The notes under the pieces are model-generated. The model searched no databases, was not told the origin of the DNA, and worked only from the letters and a program-made list of their open reading frames with translations. This document shows, in pieces, positions 7,983 through 14,850 of a stretch of 22,614 nt of DNA (position 1 is its first letter; each line of letters begins with the position of its first letter). Source of the stretch: an uncultured Eubacteriales bacterium (GTDB taxonomy: Bacteria > Bacillota > Clostridia > Christensenellales > Borkfalkiaceae); NCBI GenBank assembly GCA_958405585.1, contig CATYEP010000010.1:1-22614 (forward strand), read 5' to 3'. The position numbers and the translations under genes are program-made.

Positions 7983-8699
7983 TCAAAAACTGCGTTGTTT
8001 GGGATTCCGGCAGACAAGATCTTTCAAAACAGGTGACTTCGGCGCAACATACTGACATGCCTGACGCAAAAGCTGCTGTACTTTTTCGATTCTGTACGTC
8101 GGATATGTTTCATGTCCGGGATTAAAATAGAAAATTTTGCCCCTGCCGCGATTGAACACACATCCGCCGCGGAATACTTCGCCGCCCTGAAACCAACCGA
8201 TATAAACGAGTTCGTCGGGGACAGGAATATCGAACGGTTCGCCGTACATTTCTTCCTGCGGAATATCGATGTATTCTCCCAATCCCTGCGCGATAGGATG
8301 CGTCGGATCTACACACCAGAAGCGCTCCGTCTCGCCGTCTTCCCGCCAGGAAAGCGAACACGTTGTGCCGAGCAACCGTTTAAAAGGCTTGGAATCGTGC
8401 GCCGAATGCAAAAATACCATTCCCATGCCGCGCTGGACCCGATACGCAATTTTGGAGACCAATCCGTCATCCACAGCCCCATGATATATATGTCCCCACC
8501 AGAACATCACATCCGTATTTTCCAGGATCTCATCCGTAAGACCATGTACGCCGCCCTCGTCCGCGCGCAATATATTCACTTCGTGACCGTCTTTTCCCAA
8601 AAGAGCTCCGAGGCATTTGTCCATTCCTTCCGGATACGCTTTTTTCCCTTCCGGAGCGTCCATGGTACTGTTATGCTCGCATACAACCGTTACTTTCAT
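7983..8699 (-). CDS. ThuA-like domain protein (trehalose-utilisation family)
   Basis: The 238-residue protein has the ThuA class-I-glutamine-amidotransferase-like fold: an N-terminal strand MKVTVV, DVMFWWGH (63-70), MVFLHSAHDSKPF (94-106), and the closing FNPGHETYPTY. ThuA proteins accompany Gfo/Idh/MocA dehydrogenases in loci that oxidise disaccharides or glycosides to 3-keto forms, for example thuAB of rhizobia. Their own chemistry is poorly defined, and no amidotransferase cysteine triad is evident here. No signal peptide is visible, so it acts in the cytoplasm. GGAGGAAA lies six bases before the ATG. It is the last gene of the operon, 26 bases after a dehydrogenase gene, with a strong terminator beyond. 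Function in the pathway is inferred from context. Confidence 0.85.
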   Translation of the reverse strand: MKVTVVCEHNSTMDAPEGKKAYPEGMDKCLGALLGKDGHEVNILRADEGGVHGLTDEILENTDVMFWWGHIYHGAVDDGLVSKIAYRVQRGMGMVFLHSAHDSKPFKRLLGTTCSLSWREDGETERFWCVDPTHPIAQGLGEYIDIPQEEMYGEPFDIPVPDELVYIGWFQGGEVFRGGCVFNRGRGKIFYFNPGHETYPTYRIEKVQQLLRQACQYVAPKSPVLKDLVCRNPKQRSF

Positions 8700-8725
8700 T
8701 TTCAGTTTCCTCCGCTCGATTGCCG

Positions 8726-9808
8726 TCAGTCAAAATAATAAGGCTTGCCCGTTTTTTCCGATTCGTAAATTCCTTCCAGAATCCGCGTCACGACCGCCGC
8801 CTGATCTGCCGTTACATACAGCTTTCCTTTACCCTGAATCGCATTCGTAAAGCATGCCGATTCCAGATCTTCCGGATTGCCGCCGCCCGTCCCTTCAAAG
8901 AATGCCACCGACCCGCCTTGCAGATCCGGTTTGATCATGACTTGTTTGCCTTCCATGATCGTATTGATACGGAGTCCGTCCAACATATCTGCCCCTGCCT
9001 TTTCGCCGCAGATCGTCGTGACCGCCTCGATCGGATTCGCCATATTCAGTGCCCAGCTTGATTTCAGATAGATGACCGCACCGTTTTTCATCACAACAAA
9101 ACCGAACGCGCTGTCTTCCGCCGTAAATTTTTCAGTATCCCAATCGCCCCAGGCATTCCCCGTTTCTCTCTGTTTGTTCAGTTTATGGAAAGTCTTCCCG
9201 ACACAATAAGCCGGTTCATAATTGTTCATCATAAACAGCGTCAGATCCAACGCATGCGTACCGATATCGATCAAAGGACCTCCGCCCTGCTTCTGCTGAT
9301 CGATAAATACTCCCCATGTCGGAACCGCACGGCGGCGGATCGCGATCGCTTCCGCATAGTACACTTCCCCGAAATAATCTTTGTCCGCCAGCCTTTTCAG
9401 ATACAAAGAATCCGGACGGAAACGGTTCTGGTATCCGATCGTCAAAACTTTCCCCGATTTGTCGCGGGCTTCCAGCATCTGTTTCGCTTCCGCATAATTC
9501 ATCGCCATCGGCTTTTCGCACAAAACATGCTTGCCGGCATTCAGCGCCGCCACCGTGATCTCACAATGCGCACAGTTCGGCGTCAAAACAAGCACCGCAT
9601 CGATGCTCTTATCTTTGAGCAGTTCCCTGTAATCCGTATACACCGCGCTCTCTTTTGTACCGAAATCTTCCTTCGCTTTTACTGCGCGCTCCTCAATTAT
9701 ATCACAAAACGCAACAAGCTCCGATGCAGGATTGCGTTTTTCCGCAGGCATATGCTTGCCGTTCGCGATCCCGCCGCATCCGATCACACCGATCCTGATT
9801 TTTTTCAT
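8726..9808 (-). CDS. Gfo/Idh/MocA-family NAD(P)-dependent sugar oxidoreductase (first copy)
   Basis: The 360-residue protein starts with the dinucleotide-binding IRIGVIGCGGIA (Rossmann fold). It carries the family's catalytic lysine in CEKPM (EKP 98-100, Lys 99) and the substrate-site motif GGGPLIDIGTHALDL (Asp 181, His 185). Family members oxidise or reduce a ring hydroxyl of sugars, inositols or glycosides, often at C3. The length fits and no signal peptide is seen. GGAGGAAAG precedes the ATG by about six bases. Spacing to neighbours is 14 and 26 bases, so co-transcription is near certain. The enzyme is clearly different from the second Gfo/Idh/MocA protein in the same operon, so the two probably catalyse different steps. 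Substrate unknown. Confidence 0.92.
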   Translation of the reverse strand: MKKIRIGVIGCGGIANGKHMPAEKRNPASELVAFCDIIEERAVKAKEDFGTKESAVYTDYRELLKDKSIDAVLVLTPNCAHCEITVAALNAGKHVLCEKPMAMNYAEAKQMLEARDKSGKVLTIGYQNRFRPDSLYLKRLADKDYFGEVYYAEAIAIRRRAVPTWGVFIDQQKQGGGPLIDIGTHALDLTLFMMNNYEPAYCVGKTFHKLNKQRETGNAWGDWDTEKFTAEDSAFGFVVMKNGAVIYLKSSWALNMANPIEAVTTICGEKAGADMLDGLRINTIMEGKQVMIKPDLQGGSVAFFEGTGGGNPEDLESACFTNAIQGKGKLYVTADQAAVVTRILEGIYESEKTGKPYYFD

Positions 9809-9822
9809 CTTTCTTTCCTCCG

Positions 9823-10551
9823 CTATTTCGCTAATTTTTTCATATTTTCCAAACTGCGGCGCAGATATTCTGCCTCCCCGCAGGGATATTTTTCCACTTC
9901 AAGAACCGCCCATTCAATGCCGCCGCGCTTCATTTCATCGAATACGCCCCGCATATCCACGACGCCTTCCCCGACAATCGGCTGCGGCTGTTCCAAAGCA
10001 TCCTTCGCCGCTTCCTTGATATGCACAAAGGCAAGCCGATCGCCTAACTTTTTCATATACGCCACCGGGTCCAGACCCGCTACCGTCGCCCAAAATACAT
10101 CCAGCTCCGATTTCATCCAGGGCAACGCCGTCAGCAAACGCTCCAGACGGTCTTTCCCGTCTTCAAACTCATGAGCATGGTTGTGATACCCGAACAAGAT
10201 CCCTTTCTTTGCAAGCAGATCCTTCAATTCCGTTGCCTGCGAACAAAACGCCGAGAACTTTTCCGGATCGTCGAACGTCTCTTTGGCCACCCAGGGGATA
10301 AAAATATTCCCGATCTTCAGTTTATCTATGTAAGGCATCTGCGGCAGAATACTGTCCGTAACGATGTGCGCCGAAACCGGCTCTAAATTGTATTTTTTCA
10401 ACAGAGCATCCATTTCATCCGGCGTTTTATCATAAAATCCCGCAAATTCCACGCCGTCATAACCGGCCTGCGCCACTGTGCGCAAAACCTCTTCCGCGCC
10501 TTCCCTCGCCGCAAGTTCCCGCAAACTATACAACTGTACTCCAAATTTCAT
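9823..10551 (-). CDS. Sugar phosphate isomerase/epimerase-like TIM-barrel protein (AP_endonuc_2 family), short form
   Basis: This 242-residue xylose-isomerase-like TIM barrel starts MKFGVQLYSLRE. The conserved metal-site pattern can be followed: GYHNHAHEFE (121-130, His 125), ELDVFW (Asp 151), FVHIKE (His 177) and VLEVEKYP (Glu 218), with VGEG near 193-196. Such proteins act as keto-sugar isomerases, epimerases or dehydratases. Next to Gfo/Idh/MocA proteins some act as eliminases on 3-keto-glycosides, so this is a possible role here. GAGGTGAAACT precedes the ATG. It is 10 bases from the upstream larger isomerase gene and 14 from the downstream dehydrogenase gene. The exact reaction cannot be told from sequence. 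Confidence 0.88.
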   Translation of the reverse strand: MKFGVQLYSLRELAAREGAEEVLRTVAQAGYDGVEFAGFYDKTPDEMDALLKKYNLEPVSAHIVTDSILPQMPYIDKLKIGNIFIPWVAKETFDDPEKFSAFCSQATELKDLLAKKGILFGYHNHAHEFEDGKDRLERLLTALPWMKSELDVFWATVAGLDPVAYMKKLGDRLAFVHIKEAAKDALEQPQPIVGEGVVDMRGVFDEMKRGGIEWAVLEVEKYPCGEAEYLRRSLENMKKLAK

Positions 10552-10561
10552 AGTTTCACCT

Positions 10562-11533
10562 CTACGCCCACCACATATTTGTATTATCCTGCGTGATCAC
10601 GCATTCCTTCAGGAAAGCGATCGCCTTTTCAAGTCCTTCTTTCGGGGACATCAGCCCGTCCTCATGCTCGATCGAAACGGAATCGTCATACCCCATGATC
10701 TTCAGCATGGAAATGATCTGTTTCCATTCCTGTGCGCCATGTCCGTACCCCAATGTGCGGAATACCCACGACCGATCCGCCGCCAGCGTAAACGATTTGG
10801 TATCCAACACCCCGTTTTTACGCACATTGTGCGGCATCATCTGCGTGTCCTTTGCATGGAAATAATAGATCGCCTTCTTTTCACCCAATAAGCGGATGAC
10901 TTCAAGCATATCCATACCCTGCCAGTACAGATGCGACGGGTCAATATTGGCACCGATCAGATCCCCGACCGCTTCGCGCAGACGAAGGCAGGTTGCCGGA
11001 TTATATACACAGAACCCCGGATGCATTTCCAACGCGATCCGTTTTACCCCGTGATCGGCAGCAAATTTGACAGCTTTTTTCCAATAAGGGATCAACACCT
11101 CGTTCCACTGCCATTCCAGTACCTGCGGATATTCGGACGGCCAAGCGCACGTCACCCAGGACGGCTGTTTCGCATCCGGATCCGAACCGGGACATCCGGA
11201 AAACGTTACGATTCGGTCGATACCGATCTGCCCCGCCAGTACACATGCCGCTTCAAAGTCCGCTTCGAATTTCGCCGCCGTCTCTTTGTTCGGATGCACG
11301 CAGTTGCCGTGCACCGACAGCGCCGAAATACCCATTTTGTATTTTTTGAACGTTTCCAGAAGTTTTTCCCTCGCTGCTTTGTCTTTGCTCAGAATCAAAG
11401 CATCCGCATGCGCCTTACCGGGATATCCTCCGACCCCCAGTTCAAATTCATCCACGCCAAGCCCCGATAAATATTTCAGGCTTTCGTCCAGGCTGTAATC
11501 GCCCAGTATACTGCTCACTACACTGATTTTCAT
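10562..11533 (-). CDS. Sugar phosphate isomerase/epimerase-like TIM-barrel protein (AP_endonuc_2 family), long form
   Basis: This 323-residue TIM barrel is the larger of two family members in the operon. Likely metal and substrate residues are ALEMHPG (Glu 169, His 171), ANIDPSHLYWQG (Asp 198, His 201), YFHAKDT (His 226) and SIEHED (Glu 289). SVHGNCVHPN (73-82) adds another conserved-looking pair of histidines. The HAKDT and EHED patterns are common in the long clade that accompanies Gfo/Idh/MocA genes. AAAGGGGA stands about seven bases before the ATG. No secretion signal is present. Having two different metal-dependent TIM barrels and two dehydrogenases suggests alternating oxidation and isomerisation or elimination steps; that is inference. 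Confidence 0.88.
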   Translation of the reverse strand: MKISVVSSILGDYSLDESLKYLSGLGVDEFELGVGGYPGKAHADALILSKDKAAREKLLETFKKYKMGISALSVHGNCVHPNKETAAKFEADFEAACVLAGQIGIDRIVTFSGCPGSDPDAKQPSWVTCAWPSEYPQVLEWQWNEVLIPYWKKAVKFAADHGVKRIALEMHPGFCVYNPATCLRLREAVGDLIGANIDPSHLYWQGMDMLEVIRLLGEKKAIYYFHAKDTQMMPHNVRKNGVLDTKSFTLAADRSWVFRTLGYGHGAQEWKQIISMLKIMGYDDSVSIEHEDGLMSPKEGLEKAIAFLKECVITQDNTNMWWA

Positions 11534-11565
11534 GATCTGTCCCCTTTTATCTTTTCCGCTCTTTC

Positions 11566-12621
11566 TCAGATGCGGACTTTTATAACTTCATTTTTCTCCG
11601 CCGACTCCGCCGCCGCTTCCATCAGACGGAAAACGCGCAAAACTTCTTCCTTGTGTATCGCAGGCGCCGCTTTTTTCTCCGCCGCCGCCGCAAAGTTCTT
11701 ATAAAACGCAAACGGTTCGGCATGCACGATCGGCAATGGCAGTTCCTCCACCGAACTTTCACTGCGCTGCGCCATCGTTTTCGTAAACCCGTTGCCCGCT
11801 TTTATGCCCACCAGATTCTTATCCTGACGTTCCAAAACGCGCGTCATGCCGCCCGAAAGATCCCAGTCCGCAATAGTTGCCGTACCATCGATCCCGTAAA
11901 GCTGCCAACGCGGAAGTTTGCGGAAACAATCCGTTGCAATCACCACACGGTACCGAACACCGTTTTCAAACAGGACGGACAAATCGCATCCGTCGTCAAC
12001 TTCTTCTCCGTAAATGTAGCTGTATTCGCAATAAACACTCACAACGGTCGATTTCACAAACTGCAACATCTGATCGATCAGATGAACGCCCCAATCCAGC
12101 ATCATGCCGCCGCCGTGCGCCTTTTCCTTACGCCACGCACCGGGTATCCCGTTCGCTCCTACGACCCGCGATTCGATCTTATAAATATCCCCGATCTCGC
12201 CTTTCGCCATAATATTTTTCGCCGTCAGAAAATCATCGTCCCAACGACGGTTCTGATGCACTTCAAAAAGCACGCCTGCTTTTTCCGCCGCATCATACAT
12301 CGTTTCCGCCTGAACGGTACTCATGGCGATCGGCTTTTCACAAATTATATTCTTCCCCGCTTTCGCCGCGGCATAAACGTATTCCGCATGAACGTCGTTC
12401 GGCGTCGCGATCAGAACAGCCTCCGCTTCTTTGTCTGCCCAGATCTCTTCCGGCGAACCGTAAACGCGCAGCCCTTTTGCTTTCGCCTCCGCACAACGCG
12501 CTTTATCTATATCATAGATCCCGGCAAGCTCCATCGCACCGGGTTCCGCTTTGGCAAATTCTCCCAGCTGATAAGCATGATATCCGCCCATTCCGCCATA
12601 GCCTATAATAACGATTTTCAT
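11566..12621 (-). CDS. Gfo/Idh/MocA-family NAD(P)-dependent sugar oxidoreductase (second copy, operon leader)
   Basis: The first gene of the minus-strand operon encodes 351 residues with the nucleotide loop IVIIGYGGMGGYHA, catalytic lysine in CEKPIAMS (EKP 95-97, Lys 96) and GGGMMLDWGVHLIDQ (Asp 176, His 180). It should oxidise or reduce a sugar or glycoside hydroxyl with a nicotinamide cofactor. The ATG has GAGGTG nine bases upstream. It faces the AraC regulator gene across 106 bases that contain the regulator's promoter and an inverted-repeat operator candidate, so expression is probably controlled there. No good minus-strand -35 box is visible, which fits activator-dependent transcription. 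Substrate unknown. Confidence 0.92.
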   Translation of the reverse strand: MKIVIIGYGGMGGYHAYQLGEFAKAEPGAMELAGIYDIDKARCAEAKAKGLRVYGSPEEIWADKEAEAVLIATPNDVHAEYVYAAAKAGKNIICEKPIAMSTVQAETMYDAAEKAGVLFEVHQNRRWDDDFLTAKNIMAKGEIGDIYKIESRVVGANGIPGAWRKEKAHGGGMMLDWGVHLIDQMLQFVKSTVVSVYCEYSYIYGEEVDDGCDLSVLFENGVRYRVVIATDCFRKLPRWQLYGIDGTATIADWDLSGGMTRVLERQDKNLVGIKAGNGFTKTMAQRSESSVEELPLPIVHAEPFAFYKNFAAAAEKKAAPAIHKEEVLRVFRLMEAAAESAEKNEVIKVRI

Positions 12622-12636
12622 TTTTCTGCACCTCGG

Positions 12637-12665
12637 TTGACATACAGTTTCTTTAATGATATAAT
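12637..12665 (+). promoter_or_regulatory. Perfect consensus sigma-A promoter for the AraC regulator gene
   Basis: TTGACA (12637-12642), 17 bases, TATAAT (12660-12665): both boxes and the spacing match consensus exactly. Transcription would start near 12672, inside the inverted repeat at 12671-12700, and give a leader of about 56 bases before the ATG at 12728. Confidence 0.85.
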
Positions 12666-12670
12666 AACAC

Positions 12671-12710
12671 TGAATATTGCGGATTTCTTCTCAATATTCA
12701 CAAATATTCT
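12671..12710. promoter_or_regulatory. Candidate AraC-family operator (inverted repeat plus third half-site)
   Basis: TGAATATTG (12671-12679) is repeated inverted as CAATATTCA (12692-12700), and a near copy, CAAATATTCT (12701-12710), follows directly. Half-site centres are 21 bases apart, two helical turns. The site covers the regulator gene's start of transcription and lies upstream of the divergent operon, so it could serve both autoregulation and activation. Protein binding is inferred. Confidence 0.55.
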
Positions 12711-12727
12711 ACCGAAAATTGACTTTT

Positions 12728-13525
12728 ATGAAAAAATCAGCTGTTTATGAAGCCTTTCATGACAAAGAAAGAGATCTTCGCTTTTTTGCGGGTGACAACG
12801 GCAATCCTTCTCCTCATTTTCACCGCTGTATCGAGATCCTTTACATCACGGAGGGAAAACTTTTAGGAGAAGTGGACGGACAAAGTTTTTATGCCGAAAA
12901 AGACGATGTTATTTTTGTCAGACCTTGCGGGATACATTCACTTACCCCTTATCCTGCCTACAAAAATCATGTCCTGATCATCAAATCTGCGTACGCCGAC
13001 GACTTTGCGTCCGTCCTGGAAAAAGAGACGCTCCCGCCTCTTTTATCCGACAAAAAATTCAACCGCACGATCCTACCCGATCTGAATAGGCTGAAAAACC
13101 CTGCAGAACAGGAAAATTTTCTCATTGCAAAAGGTCTGATCGATATCATCATGGGGAAATTTTTCATGCGCTACAAGCGCCTGCCCGTCGTTACGACGCC
13201 CAACCTTTCCATGATCATCAATGTTCTCAATTACATCGACGAACATTTTGCCGAACCCATTACACTCGACTCCATATCGTCCGCTTTCGGGTACAATAAA
13301 TACTATTTTTCAAGGCTTTTCAATAAATACATCGGCGAAACGCTCAACAGTTATATCAATAACGTTCGGATCAACAATATCATTACTCGCGGAAAGAAAC
13401 AGGAAAACATGAATCTTTCGCAGCTTGTCTTTGACTGCGGTTTTGATTCCATGACCACATTTTATCGCAGCTATTCCCGCCGATACGACAAACCGCCGAC
13501 CGAAATCATCCATGGCGGCAATTAA
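12728..13525 (+). CDS. AraC-family transcriptional regulator with cupin-like sensor domain
   Basis: The 265-residue protein joins an N-terminal cupin-like sensor (about 1-140; PHFHRCIEILYIT with His 30, His 32 and Glu 36, plus His 70 in CGIHSLTPYP) to two C-terminal AraC helix-turn-helix motifs (about 159-265; ITLDSISSAFGYNKYYFSRLF and VFDCGFDSMTTFYRSYSRRY). It probably senses a sugar or pathway intermediate and controls the divergent dehydrogenase/isomerase operon. The frame opens earlier at a TTG (12677), but the consensus promoter at 12637-12665 and the start of recognisable domain sequence favour the ATG at 12728. That start has no strong ribosome site. The Zn-dehydrogenase gene follows 13 bases after the stop and should be co-transcribed. 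Confidence 0.92.
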   Translation: MKKSAVYEAFHDKERDLRFFAGDNGNPSPHFHRCIEILYITEGKLLGEVDGQSFYAEKDDVIFVRPCGIHSLTPYPAYKNHVLIIKSAYADDFASVLEKETLPPLLSDKKFNRTILPDLNRLKNPAEQENFLIAKGLIDIIMGKFFMRYKRLPVVTTPNLSMIINVLNYIDEHFAEPITLDSISSAFGYNKYYFSRLFNKYIGETLNSYINNVRINNIITRGKKQENMNLSQLVFDCGFDSMTTFYRSYSRRYDKPPTEIIHGGN

Positions 13526-13538
13526 AAAGGAGAAAACT

Positions 13539-14582
13539 ATGCTCGCCTATACCTATCTGAAAACCGGAGAATTCCGTCTGCTCGAAAAGCCGAAACCCGT
13601 TATTACGGCGCCGCGCGACGCCATCGTCCGCGTGACGCTCGCATCCGTGTGCACGAGCGACCTGCACATCAAACACGGAAGTGTACCCCGCGCCGTACCC
13701 GGCATTACCGTCGGCCACGAAATGGTGGGAATCGTGGAAGAAACGGGCTCCGCCATTACCGCATTGAAAAAAGGCGACCGCGTGGCCGTGAATGTCGAAA
13801 CTTTCTGCGGCAGCTGCTATTTCTGCCGCAACGGATTTGTAAACAACTGCACGGACAAAAACGGCGGTTGGGCGCTCGGCTGCCGCATCGACGGCGGACA
13901 GGCCGAGTTCGTACGTGTGCCCTATGCGGACTGCGGGCTGACAAAGATCCCCGACAACGTTACCGACGAACAGGCTCTCTTTACAGGCGATATTCTTGCG
14001 ACAGGTTTTTGGGCGGCAAAGATCGCAGAAATCAGCCGCGGCGATACCGTGCTCATTATCGGCGCCGGCCCGACCGGGATCTGCGCCCTGCAATGCGCGC
14101 TCCTGCATAATCCGGGATGCGTCATCATTTGCGAAAAAGATCCGTTTCGCCGCGCTTTTGTCCAAAAAATGTGTCCCGGAGTCCTTACCGTCTCTCCCGA
14201 AGAAGCGGAATCTTTTATACGCGCCCACAGTAGCCACGGCGGAGCTGACCGCGTGATCGAATGCGCCGGCACGCCCGATACATTCCGCCTCGCCCATACC
14301 TGCGCGCGGCCGAATGCCGTGGTCGTCATCGTGGCTCTTTACGACGAGCCGCAGACACTCCCCCTACCCTCCATGTACGGGAAAAACCTCACATTTAAAA
14401 CGGGAGGCGTCGACGGCTGCGACTGTGCCGAAATCTTATCCCTTATCGGACAGGGAAAACTCAATACCGAGCCGCTCATCACCCACACTTTCCCTCTCTC
14501 CGAAATTGAAAAAGCGTACGACATTTTCGAAAACAAAAAAGAAAACGTCATGAAAACAGCGATACGTTGTTCAAATTTCTGA
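13539..14582 (+). CDS. Zinc-dependent medium-chain alcohol/polyol dehydrogenase
   Basis: A 347-residue MDR-superfamily dehydrogenase. The catalytic zinc ligands are Cys 38 (VCTSDLH), His 60-Glu 61 (GHEM) and Asp 151 (FTGDIL). Four cysteines for the structural zinc stand at 90, 93, 96 and 104 (CGSCYFCRNGFVNNC), and the cofactor loop is GAGPTG (175-180). The Asp third ligand resembles the secondary-alcohol and threonine/polyol dehydrogenase branch rather than classical ethanol dehydrogenase. AAAAGGAG precedes the ATG by seven bases; nine codons of upstream open frame are rejected because they contain that ribosome site. It shares a transcript with the AraC gene and so probably serves the same pathway, oxidising a secondary alcohol or sugar. 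A terminator follows at 14645-14690. Confidence 0.92.
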   Translation: MLAYTYLKTGEFRLLEKPKPVITAPRDAIVRVTLASVCTSDLHIKHGSVPRAVPGITVGHEMVGIVEETGSAITALKKGDRVAVNVETFCGSCYFCRNGFVNNCTDKNGGWALGCRIDGGQAEFVRVPYADCGLTKIPDNVTDEQALFTGDILATGFWAAKIAEISRGDTVLIIGAGPTGICALQCALLHNPGCVIICEKDPFRRAFVQKMCPGVLTVSPEEAESFIRAHSSHGGADRVIECAGTPDTFRLAHTCARPNAVVVIVALYDEPQTLPLPSMYGKNLTFKTGGVDGCDCAEILSLIGQGKLNTEPLITHTFPLSEIEKAYDIFENKKENVMKTAIRCSNF

Positions 14583-14644
14583 TCAATTTTTGATTCATAT
14601 CTTTGCACGCTCTTGATCGGAAAGAATGTCTGTTTTAGCCCAAC

Positions 14645-14690
14645 AAAAAGGAGAGGCGCCCCGACCTTCGTCAGGGCGCCTCTCCTTTAT
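14645..14690. terminator. Bidirectional terminator between dehydrogenase and Ca2+ ATPase genes
   Basis: A 15-bp stem (14647-14661 with 14674-14688), extended by a further GAC/GTC pairing inside the loop, starts with AAAAA and ends with TTTAT. The plus strand gives a short U-run and the minus strand TTTTTGTTG, so it can end both convergent transcripts. Confidence 0.85.
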
Positions 14691-14743
14691 TGACAATTAT
14701 CTGTTTAAGTTTCACGCGCAAATTTTACACGGCAACTGTTCCG

Positions 14744-14784
14744 CATTTCTCCGGATCGGCGTGTCCCGCCGATCCGGAGAAATG
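14744..14784. repeat. Perfect 18-bp inverted repeat without a U-tract
   Basis: CATTTCTCCGGATCGGCG (14744-14761) is followed by a TGTCC loop and its exact complement (14767-14784). No T-run follows on either strand, so it is not an intrinsic terminator. It would form a very stable hairpin in the 3' untranslated region of the ATPase message. Confidence 0.8.
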
Positions 14785-14850
14785 TAATCGGAAACCGAAA
14801 ACAACAGGTCTTTCAAAAGCATATGGTTTTTGGAATGCCTATCATTGAGT

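Noticed and set aside
11653..12750. Plus-strand open frame of 365 codons antisense to the second Gfo/Idh/MocA gene
   Set aside because: It is His/Arg/Phe-rich shadow coding opposite a gene with clear catalytic motifs, and it has no ribosome site.
13506..14297. Minus-strand open frame of 263 codons opposite the Zn-dehydrogenase
   Set aside because: The plus-strand gene has a full set of zinc and cofactor motifs and a good ribosome site; the antisense frame has none.
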